Positions 1 to 11,239 of a stretch of DNA of 64,000 nucleotides are shown here, in pieces (positions within the stretch are counted from its first letter, which is position 1; each line of letters starts with the position of its first letter). Source of the DNA: Tetrastigma voinierianum (lineage: Eukaryota > Streptophyta > Magnoliopsida > Vitales > Vitaceae); NCBI GenBank assembly GCA_016808115.1, contig JAEQBH010002968.1, positions 183,013-247,012 on the forward strand, given 5' to 3'. The notes beneath the pieces are model-generated. The model ran no database searches and was not told the origin of the DNA. It saw only the letters and a program-made list of their open reading frames with translations. Both the position numbers and the translations under genes were made by a program.

Positions 1-290
1 TTGGCAAATGCATTATTTCGCGTGGATAATAAACCCACATGAGTCCATCGAGTGGAAGCATCAATTAGGACAATGAAATATCAAAATGGTCACGATCTTT
101 AGATGGTGGATCACATATATCTCCATGAAACGCTCAGGAAAATAGGAATTCTATTCAACTTTAGTATGAGGAAAATTCGTACTATAGGTTTTCCTTGACA
201 CAACTTCACAAATAATTTATTTACATAAAGGATTCTCTTGGCATATTATACTTTAATAGAATTAGTGAAATCAGAGCACATCATGTTTTT
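1..290 (-). pseudogene. Ty1/copia integrase N-terminal fragment, cut by window edge
   Basis: Read on the minus strand, this continues the copia polyprotein downstream of the LWHE.LGH motif. A cysteine-containing SQGK-like zinc-binding segment (plus positions about 180-215) and a run resembling the start of the integrase core (R...GDICGP-like, about 100-150) can be followed across frameshifts. The element's catalytic core, RT and RNase H would lie outside the window to the left. The fragment is degenerate and cannot encode an active enzyme. Family assignment rests on motif order with the protease piece just upstream. Confidence 0.6.
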
Positions 291-780
291 CCCAAGATGA
301 CCCAATTACTCATGCCATAATTTGAATGAATATGAGTCATTAAATTTTAAACTCATCGCAACATTGTGATGAGAAGGTCTGATGCATGTATAATACAATC
401 CGAAAGAGAAAAAGGGAACTTTTTCGACTATTTGCTTTTGGCATCCTATTGATTGAGTTATGAGGAGATATTCAATATCATTTTCAGTTTTGGTTTCAAT
501 GTGAAAACCATTCGATCGGATGTCCTTAAAATTGAGAAGGGTATGTGTGGATTGTGGATATAGTGGAGCATCATTGATAATTAGTTTTGTACCCATATGA
601 AGGATTAGTGAAGCTCTTTCGGAGCCCTCTATTAAAACTACCATTTGCAATTGTAGTAACACTTCCTCTTTTCTCAGTTAAAGTGTGAAAGAATTTTCTA
701 TCTTTAAGATTATTATTATTGGTAGCACTATCTACCAAGCATAGAATACCCTCAGTCTTCATGGGTTGTTATCCAAAAAT
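291..780 (-). pseudogene. Ty1/copia protease and GAG-pre-integrase region, degenerate
   Basis: Two overlapping minus-strand reading frames carry a copia-type aspartic protease active site (CLVDSATNNN, near 735-750). They are followed by the diagnostic stretch of the protease-integrase linker: LIEGSERASLILHMGTKL, then LLNFKDIRSNGFHIETK, and finally LKFNDSYSFKLWHE. The DSAT active site and the LWHE start of the GAG-pre-integrase zinc domain are typical of plant copia polyproteins. A frameshift near 600-660 separates the halves, so the gene is dead. It belongs to the element whose 5' LTR is at 1779-2188. Confidence 0.85.
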
Positions 781-1758
781 CTTTTTATTCCATATATTTA
801 CATTGTTCCTAAAAGAAGGGGTTATTTTCGCAAGAAAATAAGATGAACATTTTGTCAAAATCGGGCCAAAAATTGATGAAGGGTCAGATTTCAACTTTTT
901 GGGTTTTCAAAAAGTCATTTAATCAAATGACCCTTTCTATTAATCACATCCCTCAGGAACCTTGGACATGATATTTTGTAGTACTTCACCAAATCCTAGA
1001 ACACAAATCCAGCCCATTTGTATTGATTATAAGGGTGAGGAGTCAACAAGGATATTCATCAACTGGAACATCTGCCCCTTCATTCCTTATTCTAGCCATG
1101 TTGCTTTCCGTTTCCTTCCTCATAACTACATCTGTGTGTTTTTGCCTTGATGGAGGTAAATTTAGGTAAACATCATGACTTACAATAGATAAATGATCAC
1201 TAATATATGGATAGAACTTTTTTTCACGCATGTTTATGGAACTAGGAAGGCTCGAAGTGCAAAAGCAAAGGATGTAATTGAACCATGTTCATATGCAAAC
1301 CTTGAAATACTAATATGTTTATATAATTCTTGAACATACATGCCAAGCCTCTAAGCCAACCAAATTATTGGACCAATAGTATAATCCAGACATTTATTCA
1401 TTCTTTTTACCTCCTTATCAACAGTAGTCAAAACACCCCATCTATTACAAGAGCATGATAATTGAGTAGTGCGAAAGAAATGAATGTAAATAACTTTATA
1501 TAACATCATCATTCTAAGCATAAACACAAACGAGAATGGTAGTCTTAGAATATCACATCAAAAAACTCTACTGATCTATTACTTATCTATTTTGTCATTC
1601 ATAGATCCAAATATACGAATTCGGGAATCATCAATATGTAAACATATATATAAAAGCGATCAAAATTTTGTCCAAATTGAAAAGTCGTGTCAAAAAATCA
1701 AAAGCTTTGTGCTATAAATATTCATATAATTTGGAAAAATATCGTTCACCGGGTGATA
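781..1758 (-). mobile_element. Copia leader/gag region, decayed
   Basis: This stretch lies between the copia protease and the primer-binding site, where gag must have been. No frame longer than about 70 codons survives and I cannot align a gag core or a zinc knuckle. Assignment is by position only. Confidence 0.5.
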
Positions 1759-1778
1759 GAGCACTTGTGCTGATAACA
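1759..1778 (-). other. Primer-binding site of minus-strand copia element
   Basis: The reverse complement reads TGTTATCAGCACAAGTGC and directly abuts the inner end of the LTR at 1779. TATCAGCA-type primer sites immediately after the 5' LTR are common in plant copia elements. It fixes the element's orientation as minus. Confidence 0.6.
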
Positions 1779-1886
1779 TGTTGTAAAATAAAGAAAAAAA
1801 ATGGACGGAGCTATTGGAGGAAGAAAGAAATGTGGACTAGAGAATTGTATTTCTTTGGATTCTATTACAAGGTGTAAGTGAGGCCC

Positions 1887-1893
1887 ATTTATA
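1887..1893 (-). promoter_or_regulatory. TATA box of the copia LTR
   Basis: Minus-strand sequence GCCTATAAATGGGCC is a canonical plant TATA box in a GC flank. It lies about 300 bp into the LTR and points toward the element's gag side. Confidence 0.6.
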
Positions 1894-1910
1894 GGCTTTT
1901 GATACATGTA

Positions 1911-2030
1911 TCTAGGAAAGCTAAAAAGTCCTTCATAATGGTCACCATAAAGCAACCATAATGACTATTATCTAAGAAAGTTAAAAGGTCCTTTATAATG
2001 GTCAACATAAAGCATCCATAATAACCATTA
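1911..2030. repeat. Two 60-bp tandem units inside the copia LTR
   Basis: Units at 1911-1970 and 1971-2030 share TCTA[AG]GAAAG at their start and a common TATAATGGTCA...CATAAAGCA core, differing at scattered bases. This looks like a diverged tandem duplication within the U3 region. Confidence 0.75.
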
Positions 2031-2188
2031 TCCTACGAGTTTCACGAATGCTTCCGGTACATCGGATGAATCCACGAACTTCAAGATATATCAAGTGAAT
2101 AATATCACGAATCGTCAAGATAAATGCCAGATCTTCAAGGTTCATTGGATGAAGTATGAATCTTCGAGATTGAGAGTCCCTTTTTACA

Positions 2189-2444
2189 TTCATGAATCTA
2201 CTTTAGTAATGTCCATACTCTTATATTTATAACATTTTCGTTATTATTACGAATATTAAGTAGATAATGAAAATTTTCAAAATATTCAATCTTTTGAAAA
2301 TTGCATTCAATACATTTAAAATTGTAAATAAATTATAGTATTGAAATAATTTTCTTAAGTAATTAAGTATTAAATAATATATTGATAATTTATTTTATTA
2401 AATTAATTAAAATTTTAAAATAGTAGAACCTTATTATTATTAGT
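2189..2444. other. AT-rich spacer, nothing recognised
   Basis: Low-complexity A/T sequence between the copia LTR and the solo LTR. No ORF, inverted repeat or known motif seen. Confidence 0.6.
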
Positions 2445-2449
2445 GTTAT

Positions 2450-4881
2450 TGTGTAACACCGAAATTTAATATAGGTATAAGTTAATAAGAAATAATAATG
2501 ACGGAATTTGTATAGGTATAAAAATTAAGGAAAATAATAATGATGGGAATTTTTATAGGCATAAGTTAGGAAAATAATAATGATAATTCCAATTAGCTAA
2601 TTAATTATTAATTTAATGAAATGAGAATTAAAAAGTGAATTTTCTAATAGATACCTAGATATAAGTGAAATAAAAAATAAAATCCGAGGACGTACGACTT
2701 TGAGGATCTAAGGTTTGAAGAACAAATTTTCTATGTAGATCTTCCTTATTTTATTTTCTGGGTTCTTTGATGTGGAATTCTTTAATTTTCTTTGGAGTTT
2801 AGATGAACCACAGAGAAGTCGATTTAGATTTCACTATCGTTCTTTAAAAAAAAATGAAATAAAATAAGAATTGGTGGTGTCATACTGAATTACTTTGAGT
2901 ATGAGAATGAAAAAGTATTTAAGGATAATTTTTGAAAGAAAATAATAATAAACAAATAAGATAAATTTGAAAATGTTGAATTTTGTATAAATATATGTAG
3001 TTGATAAGTATTTAAAGATATATGTATTTTGGCAAGTAAATATTTTATTAAGGATTGAGAATTTATTGAGTAAGGAATATGATTAGAGGCAAAATTATTT
3101 ACTTGATTACTGGAAATAAGATCCGTTAATAATACTTGTTGTCAGAATATGATAATTGTTAAGAGTAAAATGCTGATAGTATTGTGTAATAATATAATTT
3201 GTAAAAATATTATTAATATTATTTCTTTCTAGTAAAAGATTTAGTTCGGATTAAGAGCATAAAAATAAATAAATTATTAAAATAAGATCCGAAAAGAATG
3301 AGTTTTATAAAATTTGTAAAACTACCTAATTTAAATAGTTATCATTTGAACAGTTGTCGATATGTTTGAGGTGAACAAAAAAATCATGTTGATAGAATAA
3401 ACTTTATAAATCACAAATTTTATAAAATATTCAAAAACCCATTAACTTTTATTATTATGAATTAAAAAATTAAAAATAATATCATTGTTAAGAATATCAA
3501 ATTAGGAAAGTTTTAAGAATAAATAAGTAATGATGATAGTGCTTCTTATTATTTTAAGATAAATACCATTGAGGTGAAATTATTCGGTTAACTCTTTCAA
3601 AGTTTTTGAGTTACTCCTTTGAGGTAAGGGATATTAATACGAGATCTTTAAAAAAGAAAATTGTTTGTTTTTACTTCATTTGAGGTGAAAATTATTTAAC
3701 TAAATTTATATAATCTTGGTTTATGAAAAGTTTACTTTTTATTTATTTGATTATCCATGGATCAAAAGGAAATAGTTTTGTATGATTGTACTTTTGAGAT
3801 TTATTTTATTCTGAGAAAGAAAATGTTGAGATATGATGTTTTGTAATTTGAACTTTTGAATAAAATATTTGACTTTAGTTGGATTCGTACAATCACTTGG
3901 GAATAATAGTTGACACTATTAAATGTTGTCAATGGGAATAATAGTTGACCTTTACATTCCTTGGTGGCGAATGTAATTGATTTGAACATCAGCCTCTGGG
4001 GGTTTCGGTTAGAGGTTACTAGTACTAGAAGTGTTTGGTTCCGTCCACCTTAAAAAGAACAATTTGCGGCTAGCCACTCATTCAAAAGTCCCACAGGGCT
4101 GGGCACCATTTGATTTTTGATGACTAGAGAAAAATATATTTGAAATGTATTTGATTTTGGACTGGATATGAAAGTGTTTGAATCGAAATTTGATATAAAA
4201 TTGTTTGGATCACATTTGATATGAAACTTATTTGAATATGATGTGAGAGTGTTTTGAAGTAAATTTTGTTAATGTTCCAACTTATTTTTGAATCTAAAGT
4301 TTGATGAAAAACATCTCCTATTTGTTATATGATTGAAAACTTTTTTATTCATGAAAATGTATTAGTATTTCTTATTGAGCTTTAAGCTCACTCCCATTCG
4401 ATTGTATATTTTGGGTACTTTTAGTTTACGCGGTGGCTAGGTTGGTTGGGGATTCGTCATCATTAGGATTTGATTATAACTTTATGTTGGATCATGTTGA
4501 ATTAATAAGTTCATGTTTATGTGAAATGTTGGGTTTTAAAAGTTAATTGAGAAAGTCACTTGGATGATAACATTCGTTTTTATATTAGTATAAAGCTGGA
4601 TTTGGGAGATCCCAAATATTGTTATATTTTGAACAGCTTTATATGACATGTATAATTGAGATTTGGATATTTAGAAGTAATTTTTGGCCGACGCAAATTT
4701 TGAATTTGGAGAATTTATGAATTTAGAAAGTTGTACATTTACTTTGAACATGTGTTGGTAATTTGACAAAAATCTAGTTACAAGGAAGGTTAGTGTCGTT
4801 TCACACTTCAAACCTTCAGGCTGAAGGCTTGAGGGTGTGAATTAACAGTCATGCCCCTAGGGTGGGTTTCGGGGCATGACA
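2450..4881 (+). repeat. Solo LTR of a Ty3/gypsy-type element (2432 bp)
   Basis: The block begins TGTGTAACACCGAAATTT and ends GGGTTTCGGGGCATGACA. It is flanked by the 5-bp direct repeat GTTAT at 2445-2449 and 4882-4886, the signature of LTR-element integration. There is no internal coding region, so it is a solo LTR left by LTR-LTR recombination. Its 3' 1.39 kb reappears at 40765-42137 in copy B. Plus orientation is inferred from the TGTAACACC-type 5' end and the GGGGCATGACA 3' end. The superfamily is inferred from LTR length and ends, since no protein is present. Confidence 0.85.
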
Positions 4882-4886
4882 GTTAT

Positions 4887-6105
4887 TATTATATATTTAA
4901 GCAACTTTTTGAAAAAGAAATCACATTTTTTATATTTCAATAATATACAAAAATTAAAAAAAAAGTAAATGTATAAATATAAAAAAATTAAAATTGAAAT
5001 TATAATAAGTTTAAGATAAGTTAAATGAGATATATTTAATACTAAAATCACAATTTATTTAATTAAAATATATAATTTATTTTAATATTCATATCTTATA
5101 GATAATTATTGATAATTAAATATAAATGAAAATATAAAAGATAATTCATGTATTAAAATATATTTTCTACGATATTATAGTTGAAATGAAAAAAATATAT
5201 GAGGGTTTTAGCCCATTACATTAAACAAACTTCTGTTATTTTAAGTTTCCAAGGATTTACTAGTGGATACCTGTGTTAAATTCTTTAATTTTTATTTTCC
5301 TTTTTTTATATAACAAATTTCCATCGTGATAATGAATTCTGTGAGTATCAGGGTAAAATTTAAGTCAATTTGCATCGCGATAATGAATTCTGTGAGTATC
5401 AAGGCACAATTTTAGGGGCGTTAAATTCAAAATTATGATAATTCAATGGAATGGCATTATATCGACAATATATCGCTACTTTTTATCGATTAAATTGGAA
5501 TTTCAAGTCCATGCGTGTGTTGTGGACATTCGATATATCGACGATTTTTCCAATATTTTCTCTATATTTGCTCCAACCGACTTTCAATTTTCGATGTCGT
5601 GTCGGTAGCCACCGATATCCGATATATCCGATATTTTCGTCTTGAAACATGCTCTTAGTAAAACATTGAGGCCTCGACAAAATTCTCTAATCATTGTCAA
5701 TTTTAGGATTTGGACTCATTATAATAGGCTCAACCACTAAAGGGAAGGCCAAGTTTGGGATCTTCAACGACCATATAGAAAATCAAAGCTAAAAGGAAAT
5801 CCCTGTGAGAAACCAAAGCTATAGGTTTTGCTTGGGACTAATGATGACACGCATCAAGTAGAGGCGAGAAGAAAATAATAATTCAAAATTCATTATAAAT
5901 CAAATTTAAAAACAAAATATAGTTTTATTAAAAGAAAGTAATCCTAAGTTTTACAAAAATTTTATTAAATAAGAAATTTGCTTCCTTATAGTGATTGGAA
6001 ATATAAAATAAGGGAGGATTATGTTTTAAGGGTGGGTGAACCTCAAAGTTCACCTAGTCTCTCGAGAAATTATATAAAAGTTTTAAATGAAAACATACCT
6101 TTAAA
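4887..6105. other. AT-rich duplicated non-coding DNA
   Basis: Sequence shared with 42143-43380 in copy B. The short frames here (e.g. 5451-5645, 5978-6217) are not conserved as frames between the copies, so I treat the stretch as non-coding. The repeated phrase GATAATGAATTCTGTGAGTA occurs twice (about 5327 and 5380) as a local direct repeat. Confidence 0.6.
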
Positions 6106-6860
6106 CAAGGTTTTCGGACAGGCCAAATTGACCGGGGAGGAGGAGGGATCAAAGGGTCGGAGGTTCAATCAGATTGACAGAGGTTCAGCTAGGAGGATAG
6201 ACCCGGTCTATATATAAAATAAAAAAATATTTTTTCTTATATATAAAACTTAATTTTCATTGAATAATAAAATTAAAGAGATACATCCAATACACATTAA
6301 AGAGATAAATCAAATATATAATCAAAATCATACTTCATATAATAATAAAATTAGACAGTTAGTAAGTTGTATTATGTGGAGCTTCGTCATCTCTATCTCT
6401 CGAAGCATTAAAGGCGGAGTACTTGAATATCCTTTGCGAATATCACTAACCCGAATATATCCCTCCTAAATCGTTGTCATAAAATTTTAAAAAATAACAT
6501 TAACCCAAATAAGCCAATACATATAACAAAATAAAATAACACACAAATTTACAAGTACGCCCAGGCACCAACAATATTGAAAGTCTCGGTAAGCGGAAGG
6601 CTTGGATTATTCGATTAATAATATTAAAAAATCAATAAGTAAAGTTAAAAAACGTGTAGCTTTTCATAAACGGTGCCATGATCAAGGGCAAAAGCAAGAA
6701 GCAAGGGTAACCGACCTTGAGATCGGCAGATTCTGGTCAGCCGTGGGTTGCGATTACATCAGGTTTTGCACTCCCAGTTCCGGTTCCAACCGAGCCGGTT
6801 CGAACCGATTCGGTTTTAAGTTGAGCCGTAGAGACGTCGGTTTAACAATCTTGCCTTTCC
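6106..6860. mobile_element. Copy-A-specific ~755-bp insertion, unclassified
   Basis: Copy B reads straight from ...CATACCTTTAAA into AGATGTCATATA (about 43380), while copy A has about 755 bp between the same words. The insertion edges carry CCTTTAAA on the left and CCTTTCCAAA on the right, an imperfect target-duplication-like repeat. The interior is AT-rich with a GC-richer end (6700-6850) containing GGTTCGAACCGATTCGGTT, a self-complementary stretch. No ORF or clear terminal inverted repeats. It could also be a deletion in copy B. Confidence 0.5.
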
Positions 6861-6945
6861 AAAGATGTCATATAATCTATTTTTGAACAGAACCTTAATA
6901 TTTCCACGAAGCAATTGTAAATTATCACCTAATTTTTTTTAATTT

Positions 6946-6996
6946 ACACACATACACATACACATACTCATACACATACACATACACATGAATGAA
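6946..6996. repeat. CACATA microsatellite plus AATG tail
   Basis: Repeated ACACATAC units end in GAATGAATGAATG. The homologous site in copy B (about 43828-43938) is roughly twice as long and has a higher-order unit. Confidence 0.8.
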
Positions 6997-7152
6997 TGAA
7001 TGTGATAAAGTACTGTAATTCAAACTGATTCGGTTCTCCTCCAGACGAGGCGGGAAGCTAACTGGAATCCCTCCAATCTGTCATTATTCGTGAGAATCTT
7101 AAGAGAATAAGAGGGTGGTGAAAATCAAACAAAAACCACCAAACCACACAAA

Positions 7153-7269
7153 TTATAACAGAGCGAGAATAGCTTTTTGCTTGATATCACGCTCATCTTC
7201 CCCTCCCGATCCTTGGTCCTTGTTTGCTAATAAGCTCATGCACCGAGCGAAACTTTTCCATCTACTATG
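7153..7269 (-). CDS. Terminal exon of an unrecognised membrane-protein gene
   Basis: Read on the minus strand, a good acceptor (CTTTCTTTTAG) precedes 39 codons in phase 0 ending in TAA at 7153-7155. The peptide starts HSRWKSFARC and ends DIKQKAILALL, and is charged and soluble-looking. Phase 0 matches the donor of the upstream exon (8264-8474), so a single intron of about 994 bp (7270-8263) joins them without changing frame. I do not recognise the family. The copy B equivalent (44090-44205) has a shifted acceptor and frameshifts. An additional small exon in the long intron cannot be excluded. A typical plant poly(A) region would follow below 7150 but I see no decisive signal. Confidence 0.6.
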   Translation of the reverse strand, partial: HSRWKSFARCMSLLANKDQGSGGEDERDIKQKAILALL

Positions 7270-8263
7270 CTAAAAGAAAGTGTAGTAGCATCTAAATAAT
7301 CAAGAACAAGTGCCAACTTGTTCGATACAACGAGGAGAACCTTGACAAAGTAGGGAATGCACATCTACAAACGCCTGACTAATTAATTCTTAGTCGAAGC
7401 GACATTTAGATACAAAGAGAGTGTCCCTCGTCGATGGCATATTAGGAAAGTAGATCTGCGGGGAAACAACAAACCAAAAAGATGAGTACCTTTGCCACCT
7501 GACCTACTTGAATGAAATACAAATTTGTCTGTCTTAACACCAAATCTTCTTCAACAGAAAAACCCCAATGAAGTTCTTTTGAATTCTATTCTAAGCTTTA
7601 CAATTAGAACCTGTTTGTTGTTACATCATCTTAAATAGATGAAACAAACTTTATTAAGTTAGTAGCCTTATTGAAGCATGGTGTGTGTACCTGACCATGT
7701 TTAAAGATGATTAAGAAGATCCTTCCAAATAGCAATTCCTGTATTATCTTTGTTCGACGTTCTAAAAGGAACGTGATAATGCACAATGAATTTTGCCAAC
7801 AATCCCAGTGGAGCTTTTTTTTTATATTGCATTCAAGGCATGCATTCTGTAGCCTTCTTGCTTTTATCAATAGCAATATTACTGAGGAAAGGAGATGATG
7901 GATATGACACAAAAAAATAGAGAATAGGTTTATTGCACTCGACTTAACTTGTGCATAGTATTCCCCACTAAAACACTGGTTTTCTTTTAACTGCTGACAG
8001 AAATCCAACGTAATTTTTAAAATGCAACTCTATTTCGTCAGGTCCTCTTTTATCATTTCTCACATCCTCCATATCAATTATTAGATAAAGTAATAATAAA
8101 ATATTTCAAAGAACTCCAGATTTATTGTTCCAAACAAATATGTATAATGCATTGCTGTATACATTATCAGAATTGCAGTTATGGGTTTTATTTTTCTTTT
8201 TTCCAGAGATAATATAATTCAAGCAGAAATCAGTAAAAGGTCTTAACAGAAATGTAAACTCAC
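7270..8263 (-). other. Inferred intron between the last two exons
   Basis: AT-rich, with a GTGAGT donor at its 8263 side and TTTTAG at its 7270 side. Long apparent frames here (7631-8008 minus) have no conserved counterpart in copy B and look like chance. In copy B the LINE landed within this intron. Confidence 0.5.
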
Positions 8264-8474
8264 CCCTAAAAGAGTCGACACAACTAGAATGATTCCCGTT
8301 ATCCAAGCAAGGGTCTTTCTAACCAATGCTACTTTGATGGCAGCAGTCAAATCAGGAGAATCTTCCACTTCTGCCAGTGAACGTGTGGTTGGCTGAGAAG
8401 TATATATCACATCCAACATTTTTTCAGATGATGAGGGAGGTGTCCCACTAAAGGAAACAACTCCAACAATTGAC
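8264..8474 (-). CDS. Internal exon with hydrophobic segment, same gene
   Basis: The 211-bp exon lies between acceptor TTGAACAG and a perfect donor GTGAGT. It encodes 70 codons after completing the split Gly codon from the previous exon. It opens with SIVGVVSFSG, which extends the hydrophobic segment begun in the upstream exon, passes through a Ser/Thr/acidic loop (TSQPTTRSLAEVEDSPDL), and ends in a second hydrophobic stretch, LAWITGIILVVSTLLG, a probable membrane helix. Copy B (50740-50947) carries one +1, two -1 and one -2 indel in this exon, so coding is lost there. The uninterrupted frame across the A exon, the exact GT/AG borders and the matching phases are the evidence that this is a real gene. 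Function is unknown. Confidence 0.7.
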
Positions 8475-8865
8475 CTGTTCAATTGACAAATGTCACTCAT
8501 TTAGAATGTACCAAACCGAACTGAATTTTAATTAAATCATGATGCTGAAGCAATATGTACTCAAAATCCAAAATATAGCAGAAACATTTCAAGACTATTG
8601 CTACAATCTAAGACATCTTTTGGGATGAGGTCTGGAGTTTAAAAAAGTAGAGCAAGTTTCAAAGTCAAATGGTGTTATATCAAAGAACAAGCTCCATTTT
8701 ACTTTAAAAATAGGAAAAAAAAAAAAAACCAACGAACACCGGTATTGATAATTGCAAAGACTAGTAAGACAAGTTATGCTCTTTTAAGTAAAGGGCTTAG
8801 AAAGAGGCCATAGTACAGTTGAAGATAACTGACTCATAATATCTCATAACAACCAAGACAATTAC

Positions 8866-9056
8866 CCTTGTATGCCACCTGCAATGAACCAAATCATGGA
8901 TAATGTAGTAAGCAGTAACTCATCCTTGCTGACCAACACCTCGAATCCATACTGCTCATCAACGCAATGTAACATATCATACAAATCATCAAAGAATGCA
9001 AAATCATGAAATCGGTGTTTTTGCATAAATGTTACTTGCCAGATCCATACAGCTAG
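8866..9056 (-). CDS. Internal exon, start of membrane segment, same gene
   Basis: The 191-bp exon has acceptor GAGCTAG and donor GG|GTAATT. It encodes 63 codons plus two bases of a Gly codon completed by the next exon. The peptide begins LAVWIWQVTFMQKHRFHDF, continues with an acidic/aromatic stretch (AFFDDLYDMLHCVDEQ), and ends with the hydrophobic run LLLTTLSMIWFIAGGI. Spliced to the next exon this makes one continuous ~26-residue hydrophobic segment. The exact acceptor is ambiguous because CTAG is repeated; the chosen one keeps phase 0 with the exon at 10428-10461. The intron to the next exon is about 390 bp. No family recognised. Confidence 0.65.
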
Positions 9057-9756
9057 CTAGCTCAACAGCAGGGAAATAACTATTGAATCAAACAAAAGCG
9101 ATAAAGCCCAGGTCCAAGTGAAAAAAAAATCCAAGGCAAGTCAAAATCACTTAGACTCACCCATCACTAAGAAACTAACACAAAACAACTCTAGGAGCTC
9201 ATTTTTAAAGAAAAAAGTAAAAAAAAAAAAAAGAAAGAAAGAAACTGGTAAATTCATTGGTTTTAACTAAGTAAAATGCATGGTTTCTATTTTATACGTA
9301 TCATGTACCATACATTTTTATATGAGAAAAACTACATAGAGCTCATATGTATAGATACTTTTATATGGAAGATGAAGTATAGAATAATATATAACCAACT
9401 TCATGAAAGACAATAGGATTTAAGATTTTAAATTATATCATACCATATAAAAGATTGAGAATGATATAAAACTTTTTTACATTATTCTTCAAAATAAACT
9501 TTTTATTTAGATATAATTTTATTTTCAGTTACTTGGGATATGTACTTTTATGTGTGTTTTTCTTTTTGATAAGTATTTATGTCTTTAGTAAGTACCTTTA
9601 TGTGTCATCTTTAAAGTTTTCAACTTTTTATGTTTATAAAACTAATGTTTTAGAAGTAAAGTTCACATCTAAAAATATATAAGGTTCTAATTCATATCAT
9701 TGCTATTTTCAGGTAATATTGAATCTTTCAAATGAAAACCCTCAAAAGTTCGCCAC

Positions 9757-9850
9757 TAAGGCCTGGCTCAGTGGTTAAGGGTTGTGGTAGGCATAAGGAA
9801 GGGGACCGGGTTCAAGTTCCAACGAGGACAAAGAACTGAAAAAAAAAAAT
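9757..9850 (+). mobile_element. tRNA-derived SINE, copy A
   Basis: An internal RNA polymerase III promoter is visible. The A box TGGCTCAGTGG (9764-9774) matches the TRGCNNAGTGG consensus, and a B-box-like GGTTCAAGTTCC (9809-9820) has one deviation. About 34 bp lie between them, followed by an A-rich tail (GAACTGAAAAAAAAAA). No cloverleaf can be closed, so it is not a tRNA gene. It sits in a long intron and is shared with copy B, so it predates the duplication. Confidence 0.65.
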
Positions 9851-10427
9851 TTTAAACTTATTTGACTTTAACTTGCAGCGGCAATAAGTTATATAAGATT
9901 AAAGAACTATTCACATCATGACCTTTCCGGAAAGGCATTTTGTGGTTTAACATTGATAAAAGGAAGAAAGAACTTCTTGTGAATTAGGATTGGGCGTGCA
10001 AACCAAATTACGCAGAGAGTTTAGGTATAAGGCAAAGCTTTCAAAGAAAGAAAATGAGGGACAAATCTTTTATGTCCTTGCAATACCGTCTTCTTACATC
10101 TCCTTTCTTACCTTCATATTGTTCAAACATGAAAAAATATTCCGTTAATTTTTTAAGCTTAATACTTTGGCATTAAACTGCTTTGAAAGATTGAGGTAAT
10201 TGTTTATAAGGAAAACATAAGGAAATAAATAAGTAAAACAAATACAGAACATTTCTTTTATTTGGTTAGTCATGGAAAAGTCCAGGCGAAAAAGTTTAAA
10301 ATTTTTTACAGATGTACTTTTCTCAACCTTTTATTACTCCATAATTTGATTTCCTAGGAAGTTTAAGGAAAAAAGAGAAAAAGAATAAAAAATTACACAA
10401 GAAAATGTTAACGGACAAGTAATTAAC

Positions 10428-10461
10428 CTCATGAAGATGGGCACCTGGCCTCCCCACCTTT
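10428..10461 (-). CDS. 34-bp micro-exon upstream in the same gene (tentative)
   Basis: A strong acceptor (TTTTTTCTTTTAG) and a donor (GAG|GTTAAT) bracket 34 bp. In the frame that joins the next exon in phase 0 it reads KVGRPGAHLHE after one leading base. The intron to 9056 is about 1.37 kb and contains the SINE. More 5' exons must exist, since the preceding codon is split, but I could not find them with confidence between 10462 and 13100. In copy B (60306-60347) the interior is rewritten and 8 bp longer. Short micro-exons are easy to find by chance, so this is the weakest of the four. Confidence 0.45.
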
Positions 10462-11200
10462 CTAAAAGAAAAAATTCAATTTATTTGTTTAAGGAAAATT
10501 AGAGGAAAATATCCTTCTTTTCCTTTTTATACACAATATTTATGTAGTGTCCCTAATATGAAAAGCAATTTTCCTTCACATTTTTCCACTTTATGAAAGA
10601 AAAGAAGAAACATCTAAGTGTTCAGTTAATAGATGAAGAGGTAGAGTCACTATAAGCTGTTTTGGTTTTTATTTTTATCATCCATACAAATGTCTATTTT
10701 CATGTATAAAATTACTAAATATCTGAATTGGAATTCAGATTGTGAGCTTGTAGCGAGAATCAGTGTCGGCATGAAGCAATGAGTTGAACATGCCACCACA
10801 ATAGTATAATACAAATTTAATGCCAAAAACGACACTTAATAACACAAAAGAATTGCATTATAGAAATGTTACCCCCGAACAAATTGTGGGATGTAAAACA
10901 AGAACTAGTTTACTCATGTTAGTCTTTTTAAGTAGGTAAAAATTGAAATATCCCATTTTCTTAGACTACGATTTCGAGTCAAAGGCACAAATATCATTCA
11001 TCAGAAAAATTAATTATCCTTTTAGGCCTCGAAACTAAAGTTGGGCCCTAGGTACATTGAATTAGAAATTCTTGCTTTTTCTTTAAAAAGTCATGACCTT
11101 TCAATTCTTTTTAAAGAAAATTGGATAGCATGATGTTAATATGAAATTAATGAAAAACTTCAATTTTTTCAAAAATAAAAAGGGTATTCAAAATTACACA
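10462..11200. other. Duplicated non-coding or unresolved intron sequence
   Basis: Shared with about 60348-61080. The minus frame at 10650-10835 is not preserved in copy B. No exon with acceptable borders and phase was found. Confidence 0.4.
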
Positions 11201-11239
11201 ACAACCTTTTTCTTTTCGCTCTTTTTTCTTTTTTTGGGT

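Larger units (their letters stand above)
1779..2188 (-). repeat. Copia 5' LTR (410 bp)
   Basis: On the plus strand the block starts TGTTGTAAAATAAAG and ends CCCTTTTTACA, giving the TG...CA termini required of an LTR. The primer-binding site sits on its inner side. A TATA box lies inside, and a 60-bp unit is tandemly duplicated (1911-2030). The partner LTR is outside the window, so the right target duplication (TTCAT after 2188) cannot be confirmed. Confidence 0.7.

Noticed and set aside
7631..8008. 125-codon minus ORF between two exons
   Set aside because: No splice borders compatible with the flanking exons, and not preserved in copy B. Most likely intronic.
9757..9850. tRNA gene
   Set aside because: It has A and B boxes but no foldable cloverleaf, and an A tail follows. 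A SINE fits better.
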